Shown here: piece by piece, positions 18,980 through 25,800 of the stretch
How positions within the stretch are numbered: the first letter of the stretch is position 1
How the letters are laid out: the number at the start of each line of letters is the position of its first letter
From: Gammaproteobacteria bacterium
Lineage (GTDB): Bacteria; Pseudomonadota; Gammaproteobacteria; Enterobacterales; Kangiellaceae
Assembly (NCBI GenBank): GCA_013373375.1
Contig: JABXHY010000021.1
Span: 1 to 64,000 of the forward strand
DNA: 64,000 bases
Direction: 5' to 3'
Made by a program: the position numbers and the translations under genes
The notes under the pieces: generated by a model
What the model was told of the DNA's origin: nothing
What the model saw: the letters and a program-made list of their open reading frames with translations, nothing else
Databases searched by the model: none

Positions 18980-19009
18980 ATGACAACGCTGTCAGAGTTG
19001 CGTTATAAC
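18980..19009 (+). promoter_or_regulatory. Proposed sigma70 promoter for the GPH transporter
   Basis: ATGACA (18980-18985, five of six matches to TTGACA), an 18-bp spacer and TATAAC (19004-19009, five of six matches to TATAAT). The -35 lies inside operator 1, and the start point would fall at about 19016 inside operator 2. Predicted by eye only. Confidence 0.55.
18981..18994. promoter_or_regulatory. LacI-type operator 1 of the glucan locus
   Basis: TGACAACGCTGTCA is a near-perfect palindrome with a central CG, the general form of LacI/GalR-family operators. It overlaps the proposed -35 element of the rightward promoter and lies 106 bp before the GH16 ATG on the other strand, so one bound repressor could block both directions. 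Confidence 0.75.
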
Positions 19010-19015
19010 GCTGGA

Positions 19016-19029
19016 TGACAACGCTGTCA
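19016..19029. promoter_or_regulatory. LacI-type operator 2 of the glucan locus
   Basis: A second exact copy of TGACAACGCTGTCA, 35 bp from the first. It covers the predicted transcription start of the rightward promoter. Two identical copies in one divergent intergenic region argue strongly against chance. Confidence 0.75.
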
Positions 19030-19110
19030 ACTGTTAACGAGTTTCGCTATACTCTCACTACTAAGTTAAGCTCATTGAGCAAACGATTTGAAAAGGAAGA
19101 TTGCACCAAA

Positions 19111-20547
19111 ATGAAAAGCCAACCGCATTATCAAACTGCCGATCGCGATCGCATTCCTTTCCATCAAAAGTTGATATACGGCATGGGCGCCTTTGTGAAC
19201 AACCTTCTCGCAGCGGCAATTGGCGGGATGGTGATCGTGTTAAATCTCGGACTTGGGATGAACCCGGCACTGGTCGGATTACTCGGTGCGCTACCCAGAT
19301 TGACCGACGCACTTACCGATCCAATTATGGGTTACGTTTCGGATAATACAAAAAGTAAATGGGGCAGAAGAAGGCCCTATATTTTTTGCGGTGCAATACT
19401 GGTTGGGATAATTTTTGCGGTGCTTTGGCAACTGCCACAAGGACAGTCCGAAGATTATTATTTTTGGTATTTTTTAATCGGCTCTCTGGTTTTTTATCTT
19501 GCTTACACTATGTTCGCGACGCCATGGGTAGCGCTTGGGTACGAATTAACGCCCGACTATCACGAACGAACTCGATTAATGGGAGTGCAAAATTTTATCG
19601 GTCAGCTCGCTTACATTATCGCACCCTGGTTCTTGTTCATTATGCAATATCAACCAGTATTCGAGAATATGGTGGAAGGAGCTGCAGGCCTGGCAATTTT
19701 AATATCTGTGGTGGTGATCGGTTTAGGCGTTTTGCCAGCGATATTTTTAAAGGAACGATTACAGCCCATTGCAGAGTCAGAGTTAGATGCGCCAAAATTC
19801 AGTTTCATCAATAACATAAAAAGTTTCTTTACTGGTTTTCTCATCACCTTAAAGTTCAAACCATTTCTAAAACTCTGTTTAGCCACTTTTCTGGTCTTTA
19901 ATGGGTTTATCTTAATTGCGGCTTTTCAGTCTTATGTGATTATTTATTATGTGTGCGGCGGTGATCTTGAAAAAGGTGCGGAACTTTCCGGTTACGCAGG
20001 ATCGCTTGGCGCAATTTCAACGTTCGTGGTCATTGCAATTGTCACCTGGATGGCGACGCATTTAGGTAAACGCAAAGCATTTTTTGTTGCCACGGGTATT
20101 TCATTATTCGGTTACGCCTTAAAGTGGTTTTGCTATTCCCCCGATATGCCGTGGCTCGTATTACTGCCAGCGCCTTTAATGGCGTTTGGTCTTGGCGGGT
20201 TGTTTACCCTAATGCCTTCAATGATTGCCGATGTCGTTGATTACGATGAATTATTTACCGAACAAAGACGCGAAGGTATGTTTGGTTCGATTTTCTGGTG
20301 GGTGGTAAAACTTGGAATGGCGGCAGCGCTCGCGGGCGGTGGGTTTCTATTAAATGCCACCGGCTTCGATGTCGCACTTAAAGGCGATCAATCAGAGAGC
20401 ACGTTATTCCTTATGCGTTTATTTGATGTGTTAATACCTGTGGCGTGTTCTGCGATTGCAATCTGGGTGATTTGGACGTACTCGATAACTGAAGAAAAAG
20501 CTCACGAAGTTCGGCAGAAACTGGAAGCTCGACGAGGTACAGCATAG
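19111..20547 (+). CDS. GPH-family (glycoside-pentoside-hexuronide) cation symporter
   Basis: A 478-residue, 12-helix transporter. The family signature DPIMGYVSDNTKSKWGRRRP follows helix 2, and DVVDYDELFTEQRREGMFGS in the central C-terminal half is typical of GPH symporters (MelB/oligosaccharide subgroup). It should import di- or oligosaccharides with a cation. I chose ATG 19111, preceded by AAGGAAGA; an in-frame ATG at 19015 lies inside operator 2 and would add 32 unconserved residues. The gene is divergent from the glucan operon and shares its paired operators, so it is inferred to carry glucan oligosaccharides across the inner membrane alongside the operon's sugar porter. Confidence 0.88.
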   Translation: MKSQPHYQTADRDRIPFHQKLIYGMGAFVNNLLAAAIGGMVIVLNLGLGMNPALVGLLGALPRLTDALTDPIMGYVSDNTKSKWGRRRPYIFCGAILVGIIFAVLWQLPQGQSEDYYFWYFLIGSLVFYLAYTMFATPWVALGYELTPDYHERTRLMGVQNFIGQLAYIIAPWFLFIMQYQPVFENMVEGAAGLAILISVVVIGLGVLPAIFLKERLQPIAESELDAPKFSFINNIKSFFTGFLITLKFKPFLKLCLATFLVFNGFILIAAFQSYVIIYYVCGGDLEKGAELSGYAGSLGAISTFVVIAIVTWMATHLGKRKAFFVATGISLFGYALKWFCYSPDMPWLVLLPAPLMAFGLGGLFTLMPSMIADVVDYDELFTEQRREGMFGSIFWWVVKLGMAAALAGGGFLLNATGFDVALKGDQSESTLFLMRLFDVLIPVACSAIAIWVIWTYSITEEKAHEVRQKLEARRGTA

Positions 20548-20666
20548 CTTTTGCCAAACTTTAAAGTTGTTTAGTTTAAGACGATGAAGCTCGTCTACTG
20601 GATAAATATAAAACGATAAGTAGCACAATCGGTATTGTCGCATACAGATTTAAGGGTATGTTTAAA

Positions 20667-20915
20667 TTAAGCAGGTTTATCTTCGGCTTTCTTTACTCGA
20701 ATTTTAGTGTTGCCAACCATAGAATTGTTTAAGTTTTTAATGGCGGCTTTTGCATCGCCTACTTTTGGCATTTCAACAAAACCAAAACCTTTAGAAGCTC
20801 CACTGGTTTTGTCGACAACGAGATTGCAGTATTGAACTGAACCAAATTCTTCGAATAATATTTTTAACTCTTCTTCCTTGATTTCTCGATCTAAATTACG
20901 AACTAATAGTTTCAT
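20667..20915 (-). CDS. RRM-type RNA-binding protein
   Basis: An 82-residue single RNA-recognition-motif protein. RNP2 is LLVRNL (residues 3-8) and RNP1 is KGFGFVEM (about 42-49), with the expected aromatic residues for stacking on RNA; the family pattern of four strands and two helices fits the whole length. Similar small RRM proteins in cyanobacteria and gammaproteobacteria are often cold-induced and act on mRNA. Monocistronic, convergent with the transporter gene, with a basic C-tail (RVKKAEDKPA) instead of the glycine-rich tail seen in many homologues. Confidence 0.92.
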   Translation of the reverse strand: MKLLVRNLDREIKEEELKILFEEFGSVQYCNLVVDKTSGASKGFGFVEMPKVGDAKAAIKNLNNSMVGNTKIRVKKAEDKPA

Positions 20916-21142
20916 ATGAAATCCTAAAATTTATTATAAAATACGTGTAAAGCCAATTATCGAATCAGCTGTTATCAAGAACATTACTCACTGGATATTA
21001 AAAGGATTTAAAAAATAGTCCAGCTTATATCTAATTGAATATCTACAAGTATAATGTTTCTTCTTTTTCACTTGCCAATTGTGTCTTTCGTATTAGAAGA
21101 CGTATTTATTTTATGTTTCGTCAGCTTTGTGAAAGTAGCTGC

Positions 21143-21598
21143 CTAAAGCTCATTTGAAAGTAAAATTAATTTTTCACGAAAGTCGTCATATTTGGACTTC
21201 TCAAAAGTAAAGGAGATATTAGGTTCGAGCCATCTAACTGTTACGCCAACACCTTTATTGAACTCGCCCACATCAATTCCCATACGTTTCCAATTTACTC
21301 TCTGACCTTTAATTTCAACTTCTATTATTAAAACGGTACAAGAAAAATCAGCATCATCCGGACATACAAGCATAGGAACAAAAGTCGATGCCTCCAAGTC
21401 ATTCATTAAACGCTCTATTGATAATGACTTTTCACTTTCATCCCACAACCATGTCGCAGAAGGAACTAGTCCATATAGATTTTCTTCTGGGTAATTGCTA
21501 TCTAAGATCAAATCTAAACTCGATCCGTTTATAAAAATCATTGAGTATTCTTCGTCGAAGTACTTACTTTTGTACTCCTTTATTTCAATTTTATCCAT
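21143..21598 (-). CDS. Hypothetical protein
   Basis: A 151-residue, acidic, apparently soluble protein that I do not recognise. It has alternating short strands (EEYSMIFINGSS, CTVLIIEVEIKGQRVNW, SFTFEKSKYDDF), no signal peptide and no membrane segment. The pattern of a short globular protein with WKRMGIDVG and a final helix (DDFREKLILLS) resembles immunity-like or cassette-borne proteins in general style only. It stands alone on the minus strand, 110 bp from the next gene of the same orientation, at the left edge of a series of small orphan genes. Confidence 0.6.
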   Translation of the reverse strand: MDKIEIKEYKSKYFDEEYSMIFINGSSLDLILDSNYPEENLYGLVPSATWLWDESEKSLSIERLMNDLEASTFVPMLVCPDDADFSCTVLIIEVEIKGQRVNWKRMGIDVGEFNKGVGVTVRWLEPNISFTFEKSKYDDFREKLILLSNEL

Positions 21599-21708
21599 TT
21601 AGTCTACTAGTTAATTGTTTAAAATTACTCAAACCGGCCATGAGCCGATATCACATACCCTCTCGTTAACAGCCGATTTCGCCTGCTATCTAGAGCAGAG
21701 ATTTACGT

Positions 21709-22107
21709 CTAATTCAATTTTCTATCATTAGATATTTTCATAATAAATTTAAGAATTCCAAAATAAATCAATGCAAAAACTATATGTTGTAAAGATAAAA
21801 AATACAGGTTTGGGCAATCAAAAAACATCCAAAAATTTAACCAACCCCAAACGAATAATAAGAATATTCCTAATATGATGTTCAATGTACCACATGCTAC
21901 GCTTATTGCGCGTCTAAATTGCAATCGCTTTGGAAACCAATAGAAGCTTGAAATCACGAATAAAAATAGCATTACACTAACTAACGCAAACAATATAAAA
22001 TCGAAATCGAAAAATGAATTAGAACCGCAACCACTTGCATGTGCATGCAACGGAGAACTTGATAAGCTCATACCTAGTGCTACTATGAAAATACATTTCT
22101 TATTCAT
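21709..22107 (-). CDS. Hypothetical exported/membrane protein
   Basis: A 132-residue protein with an N-terminal signal or anchor (KKCIFIVALGMSLSSSPLHA) and three strongly hydrophobic segments (about 34-58, 70-92 and 104-124), joined by a basic loop WFPKRLQFRRA that should face the cytoplasm. No family is recognised. An HASGCGSN segment after the signal might bind metal, but nothing supports this further. Part of the minus-strand run of small, widely spaced genes; no partner gene is evident. Confidence 0.55.
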   Translation of the reverse strand: MNKKCIFIVALGMSLSSSPLHAHASGCGSNSFFDFDFILFALVSVMLFLFVISSFYWFPKRLQFRRAISVACGTLNIILGIFLLFVWGWLNFWMFFDCPNLYFLSLQHIVFALIYFGILKFIMKISNDRKLN

Positions 22108-22305
22108 TTTTTATCCATTCGTACTATCGAAAATCATTCAATGAGTTGATAGCTAAAATTTTTTTACGAGCTGTTATTCTGCTACCGGCTATAAGCGGAA
22201 GTAAACGCTTTAGCGCATACTGCCGTAATTTCTGAACCTAAGTTTTGTCTGCTGTTCGACCTAAGTGATCACTTGCATAATACTGTTTATGGAACATTAA
22301 GTCTG

Positions 22306-22324
22306 CTATCTAAATCTTAGATAG
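22306..22324. repeat. Perfect short inverted repeat between orphan genes
   Basis: CTATCTAA-ATC-TTAGATAG, an 8-bp perfect stem with a 3-nt loop, about 43 bp downstream of the end of the small lipoprotein gene on the minus strand. It could be a factor-dependent transcription end or a remnant of a recombination site; no U-tract supports an intrinsic terminator. Confidence 0.45.
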
Positions 22325-22366
22325 TGGTCGGATTGCGTTACTGCCTTGTCCTTTTCTTTTAATCTA

Positions 22367-22762
22367 TTATTGTTTATTTTTCAGAGTCTTTAAGCAGCTT
22401 TCAATCGGTTCCTCTCGAAGAACAAGAACCGCCCAACGCTTATTTTCGTAAGTCAAGTTTGATTCATGTTGTGCTGACACAAAATATCTGACGCACGGTT
22501 TTGTGATTATTGGAAAGGATGTATAGGTATAACGCCCTTTCCTATCAGGTTTTGATGTCGTAAGTTGGAGCAAGCGAAAACCAGAGTCAACATTTCTAAT
22601 TTTCATATTATCAAAATACAACTTTCCATCAACGCCAGTTATATAGACATCGTAGTTTTGGGAGTCTGTAGCTCGACTCATGCTACCATCAATTACAGAC
22701 CATGGTTTGTTTGCGCAAGCTGATACTAACACCCCTAAAATTACTACCATAACCAACTTCAT
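22367..22762 (-). CDS. Small predicted lipoprotein
   Basis: A 131-residue lipoprotein of unknown function. From the ATG at 22762 (AAGGAA eight bases upstream) the signal reads MKLVMVVILGVLVSAC, with lipid cysteine at 16; an in-frame ATG at 22798 would add 12 residues before the signal and is less likely. The mature part has beta-strand segments (YDVYITGVDGKLYFDNMKI, AVLVLREEPIESC) and two further cysteines that might pair. It lies in the run of isolated minus-strand genes, flanked by more than 200 bp of non-coding DNA on each side. Confidence 0.6.
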   Translation of the reverse strand: MKLVMVVILGVLVSACANKPWSVIDGSMSRATDSQNYDVYITGVDGKLYFDNMKIRNVDSGFRLLQLTTSKPDRKGRYTYTSFPIITKPCVRYFVSAQHESNLTYENKRWAVLVLREEPIESCLKTLKNKQ

Positions 22763-23002
22763 TCTCATTTCCTTCAAATTAAAATATCTATTCTGCACGC
22801 AATTATGATAACAACTAAATTTCGCTACTTTACTCGTTTAAAAAAACTAAAAATTTCACTCAGGGTTTAGCGCTGACGGCCAAAAGGGGAAATACGCAGT
22901 TTAGCTCCAGTTGACCTGCACTCTCAATTTTAGTTTAGTCCGCTTGTTTAGCTCATCGGACTCTGGCAGTAACAACATAAAATATCGATAAAGTTCTGGT
23001 CT

Positions 23003-23269
23003 TCACGCATCTCGGATTACGTACTCAATTAATCGTTTACACCTTTTTTCTACACTGGAAAATAAAAACTTTGGGGCGTCTTCTAAAAACTCTATTGCCA
23101 AAAATACTTCTATGAAATAATCAAAGCCCTCAGCGGTTTCTGGGTTTCCACCAGACTCGGGCTCGAAATCAACAAGAGCTTCGGAGTTTATTGTCCATGG
23201 CTTTTTTGCATAAATAGTCTTGTCATCATCGAAACTATCAATATCTTTAATCACATCTAATAGAATCAT
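23003..23269 (-). CDS. Small hypothetical protein, possibly cassette-borne
   Basis: An 88-residue acidic soluble protein. The segment IYAKKPWTINSEALV followed by an acidic loop and YFIEVFLAIEFLED is reminiscent of small orphan proteins often found next to toxin or integron genes, but I cannot name a family. The N-terminal half should form strands and the C-terminal half a long helix (SSVEKRCKRLIEYVI). The gene begins 15 bp before a palindrome-rich site (23284-23361) that may be a cassette recombination site. Function unknown. Confidence 0.55.
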   Translation of the reverse strand: MILLDVIKDIDSFDDDKTIYAKKPWTINSEALVDFEPESGGNPETAEGFDYFIEVFLAIEFLEDAPKFLFSSVEKRCKRLIEYVIRDA

Positions 23270-23283
23270 TTAGCTTCCAACAT

Positions 23284-23361
23284 TGATAACCAATTTTCCT
23301 ATCGAAATATAGCAGCTGAAGTGTCGGGCGCCTTAGCGCCCCAACAACTGAATTGTTATGA
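23284..23361 (-). other. Possible second attC-like site
   Basis: On the minus strand the site begins CATAACAATTCAG and ends AATTGGTTATC, so the ends pair over nine bases with one extra G. The centre holds a strong hairpin, GGGCGC-TAAG-GCGCCC, and CAGTTG/CAGCTG flank it. The order (gene stop, then site, then next gene) fits an integron cassette, but the middle stem pairs imperfectly, so the call is tentative. Confidence 0.4.
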
Positions 23362-23366
23362 ATTTT

Positions 23367-23726
23367 TTATGTTTCAGAATATGCTTTCATCATGTACATG
23401 AATTGCCATGCTGCTTCAATGACGTTATCGAATTCTTGATTTAATTCGACATCTAGCCATTCATTAATTTCTTCTTCAAACTCTTGTATAACTTTAGCAA
23501 ATTCATCTATGTCTTTTTGAGGCTGTTTGTCAAAGAAATCGCCTCTCTTTAAGTCACATGGTATTCCCCATTTTTCGACATAAGGAATAAGCCTTATAAA
23601 TTTCTTAGGAACTTCATTGGGATTGACTTTGATAATAGGTCGGTTTTCTGCATTAAAGCCATATTCTTCAATCCATTCTTGGTTCGTATGTATGTCGAAC
23701 TCTTTTGCTTTTTTCATGCGCCTCAT
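23367..23726 (-). CDS. Hypothetical protein of a cassette-like gene
   Basis: A 119-residue soluble protein of unknown family. It has an N-terminal KEFDIHTNQEWIEEYGF segment, a proline-containing middle (VPKKFIRLIPYVEKWGIPCDL) and an acidic helical C-terminal part (EEEINEWLDVELNQEFDNVIEAAWQFMYMMKAY). Its stop is seven bases before the left end of the possible attC site at 23284-23361, and its start is 15 bp from the well-formed attC-like site at 23741-23805. That placement is what is expected of an integron cassette gene. No toxin, antitoxin or enzyme motif is visible. Confidence 0.55.
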   Translation of the reverse strand: MRRMKKAKEFDIHTNQEWIEEYGFNAENRPIIKVNPNEVPKKFIRLIPYVEKWGIPCDLKRGDFFDKQPQKDIDEFAKVIQEFEEEINEWLDVELNQEFDNVIEAAWQFMYMMKAYSET

Positions 23727-23740
23727 TTTCTATTTTTCTG

Positions 23741-23805
23741 CATAACGCTTAACACTGAAGACAGTACGCTTTATGTGCTGTTCTTCCAGCTGTTTCTTGT
23801 TATGG
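23741..23805 (-). other. attC-like integron recombination site
   Basis: Read on the minus strand the site begins CCATAACAAG and ends TTAAGCGTTATG. CATAAC pairs with GTTATG (the R boxes), a 4/4 unpaired spacer follows, then AACA, CTG, AAGA and CAG pair with TGTT, CAG, TCTT and CTG, leaving three single extrahelical bases (G, G, A) on one arm only. Paired R boxes, an unpaired spacer and one-sided bulges are the defining structure of attC sites. The stop codon of the gene at 23800-24174 falls inside the first R box, also typical of cassettes. Confidence 0.7.
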
Positions 23806-24174
23806 ATTAATTGATTCAATGTCATTCCTGGGGTCATATTTTTCTGCCGAATAGAACACCATTAAAAGCCCGCCAAAATCAGTTTGCCAAAACCCACCAC
23901 TTCGCATATGTCGTTCTAGGATTATTTTCAAGTCGGTTGATTCAGCAATTTCCATAGGTAAGACATAATCTGCAATCTGGTAATTTGACGGCTCAACAAC
24001 TTTCACGAATATGAAGTCATTCGACTCCAGCTTTTTGAGTTCAACGATATCGCCATACTTAGCCGATTCACATAGTGTGGGATGTTCGATAAGTCGATAA
24101 TACCCGGTCGGCATTTCCTCAACCGCTACACCAGTTGATACTCCTTCGTCTGGAAATTCTATCGATATGTCCAT
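23800..24174 (-). CDS. Hypothetical protein of an integron-like cassette
   Basis: A 124-residue acidic protein of unknown family, apparently soluble with many short strands (GYYRLIEHPTLCESAKYGDIVELKK, DFIFVKVVEPSNYQIADYVL) and a C-terminal FWQTDFGGLLMVFY segment. The beginning resembles immunity-like or SMI1-neighbour proteins in style only. The TAA stop lies in the R box of the attC-like site at 23741-23805, and TAAGCGTTATG recurs just upstream of the start (24182-24192 on the minus strand), so the gene sits between two copies of the presumed crossover box. This is the best-supported cassette in the window. Confidence 0.6.
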   Translation of the reverse strand: MDISIEFPDEGVSTGVAVEEMPTGYYRLIEHPTLCESAKYGDIVELKKLESNDFIFVKVVEPSNYQIADYVLPMEIAESTDLKIILERHMRSGGFWQTDFGGLLMVFYSAEKYDPRNDIESINP

Positions 24175-24656
24175 TTAGTATCCATAACGCTTATTCTATT
24201 CATGTAAGCGTAAATAAACCGCTCACTTTTCATACCGGATAGCCTACAGCCCTTTGATGACAAAGGCTAGAGCAAAAGTCACATTTTCTGATAATGCTTG
24301 ATAGATCGCTTAATAGTATATAACTCCATTATTTGCGCCAGTGTATTCCCAATAAACTCAATTAGTTAGCGACTTATCCACAAACATATCTACGAAAATA
24401 CCAAGGATTTACCGGTAAAACCTCAAGGTTAAGGCCGGTCTCTGAGGTAAGCGGACTAGCTTAGGTCTTCAATTGAAGGGTTTCGCGGCTGAGTTGTTAG
24501 AGACTCATTATGACCGCTATAAGATATTAGTAGACCTTGAAGAAACATTGTTCTAATTAATTTTACTACTTTTTCTTGCTGTAAACAAAATCAAAAAAGT
24601 CAGAATACTTGATCTTCGAGCTCATACTCAATGCTCATAATTATTCTAGACCAATC
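24175..24656. other. Non-coding stretch of 482 bp with a cassette-end motif
   Basis: No convincing open reading frame, tRNA or known RNA was seen. The left end carries TAAGCGTTATG (minus strand, 24182-24192), the same 11 bases that end the attC-like site at 23741. Next to it GTGAGCG and CGCTTAC can pair. The rest (24250-24650) is AT-rich with scattered short inverted repeats and could be decayed cassette DNA or the leader of the array. Confidence 0.4.
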
Positions 24657-25124
24657 CTAGCTTTTCAAATGTTCCAATAATAATAGTATGCGTTTATGCA
24701 AATTATTAATGCGAACATCCCAACGGATGCGTTGCATGTTTGGATCGATACGATAAATCCTTTTTAATTCTTTTATTCGATCATAAATCGAGATGACAAG
24801 CTCGTACGTTGATTTACCAATAAAGTATTTTAAATCGGTTCCTTTATACCGCTCACTGGCTTTTATTTTTTTTCGGCTCAGCCGATTAATATCGAAATCT
24901 GTTTTTATTAAGCGATCATATTCAGAAGTTTGTAATTCTTGAATAATGATTTTCGGATCAACTTCTCGCTTTGTCGCCAACCAACATAAGCCTGCATTTT
25001 CTTTTATTTCTTCAAGCAGTGCACGCTCGTCTCCATCCACACCGCTTATAACTTTTTGAATTGCTTTAGCGGTTTTTGCTGCTGTGGATAAAGTGCTAAA
25101 TATTCGAGTGATGGAGTCGAGCAT
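24657..25124 (-). CDS. Hypothetical protein
   Basis: A 155-residue, basic, mostly alpha-helical protein that I do not recognise. It starts with an amphipathic helix (LDSITRIFSTLSTAAKTAKAIQ) and is rich in Lys/Arg, with coiled-coil-like stretches near the C-terminus (RINNLHKRILLLLEHLKS). An AGGAAAC ribosome site precedes the ATG. There is no signal peptide. It is followed in the same direction by the small membrane protein gene at 25165 only in a head-to-tail sense (it lies downstream, 40 bp away), so the two may form an operon with sirB2 and yigZ upstream. Function unknown. Confidence 0.55.
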   Translation of the reverse strand: MLDSITRIFSTLSTAAKTAKAIQKVISGVDGDERALLEEIKENAGLCWLATKREVDPKIIIQELQTSEYDRLIKTDFDINRLSRKKIKASERYKGTDLKYFIGKSTYELVISIYDRIKELKRIYRIDPNMQRIRWDVRINNLHKRILLLLEHLKS

Positions 25125-25164
25125 AACGTTTCCTGTTATTGTTAATTCGCTTTAATTCACGCTT

Positions 25165-25401
25165 TTATTGTTTACTCGTAATACCAGATAAAATGCCTTT
25201 TACAATAAATCCTGCAATAATTAACCATTTTGCCAAACTCAAGTACTCGGCATAAATACCTGCAGGATAAATATCACTCGCTGCATTAGCGCGAGATGCT
25301 TCAATTCCCATATCGATAAAATAAAAAGCAACCGCTATGCCCGCCGATGCAATTAAGGAAATTACTATCGGCGTCCATTTTATGTGTTTAGGAAACATCA
25401 T
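25165..25401 (-). CDS. Small hypothetical membrane protein
   Basis: A 78-residue protein with two predicted transmembrane helices (about 12-30, IVISLIASAGIAVAFYFID, and 57-74, AKWLIIAGFIVKGILSG) joined by a loop containing ASDIYPAGIYAEYLSL. No family is known to me. It lies 21 bp downstream of the sirB2 stop and 40 bp before the next hypothetical gene in the same direction, so it is probably transcribed with them. The start could be either of two consecutive ATG codons. Confidence 0.6.
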   Translation of the reverse strand: MMFPKHIKWTPIVISLIASAGIAVAFYFIDMGIEASRANAASDIYPAGIYAEYLSLAKWLIIAGFIVKGILSGITSKQ

Positions 25402-25422
25402 GAGCTTTTGTTGAATTAATTA

Positions 25423-25800
25423 TTAGAAAATGATGGGCTTATGCATCGCGAGTCCATAGATGGCAAAAAAGGTAATTAAGGCGGCAACAAAGGATATGAT
25501 TTTAGTTTTCTTAGTTTTGCCACGTTTAAGTGCAAAGGTACCTAATATAATGTACGCCACCAATAACAATAACTTTAAGGTTACCCAATCAACTTTTAAT
25601 GGATAAAGGCCAGTCACAACGACCAATACAACTGCAGACGCTAACAAAACAGTATCCACAATATGCGGAATAATTTTAACTGGTTTTGCATGCAATAATT
25701 TAGAGCCACTGATCATCCAGTAGCCTCGAATAATAAAACCTAAAAGCGACAGACCGGCGAAGGTCATATGAAGGTGTTTTGCTATTGGATAGATTTCCAT
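25423..25800 (-). CDS. SirB2-family integral membrane protein
   Basis: A 125-residue protein with four transmembrane helices. The opening IAKHLHMTFAGLSLLGFIIRGYWM, the central HIVDTVLLASAVVLV and the LKRGKTKKTKI loop match the SirB2 family (invasion-gene-expression up-regulator, so named in Salmonella). The conserved histidines in helices 1 and 2 suggest heme or quinone binding, but biochemical function is not established for the family. The start overlaps the yigZ stop by 19 bp, which implies co-transcription. Confidence 0.85.
   Translation of the reverse strand: MEIYPIAKHLHMTFAGLSLLGFIIRGYWMISGSKLLHAKPVKIIPHIVDTVLLASAVVLVVVTGLYPLKVDWVTLKLLLLVAYIILGTFALKRGKTKKTKIISFVAALITFFAIYGLAMHKPIIF

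Noticed and set aside
19015-19110. Upstream ATG extending the GPH transporter by 32 residues
   Set aside because: The ATG lies inside LacI operator 2 at the predicted transcription start and lacks a ribosome site; ATG 19111 has AAGGAAGA and fits the family N-terminus.
21599-21708. attC site between the first two orphan genes
   Set aside because: No paired R boxes; only a short CTATCTAGAG-type partial palindrome.
22263-22274. Palindrome AAGTGATCACTT as an operator
   Set aside because: Perfect 12-bp palindrome but single, far from a start codon, and plausible by chance in AT-rich DNA.
24250-24650. Integrase remnant or attI site in the gap next to the cassette cluster
   Set aside because: No reading frame with tyrosine-recombinase motifs and no recognisable attI core were found.
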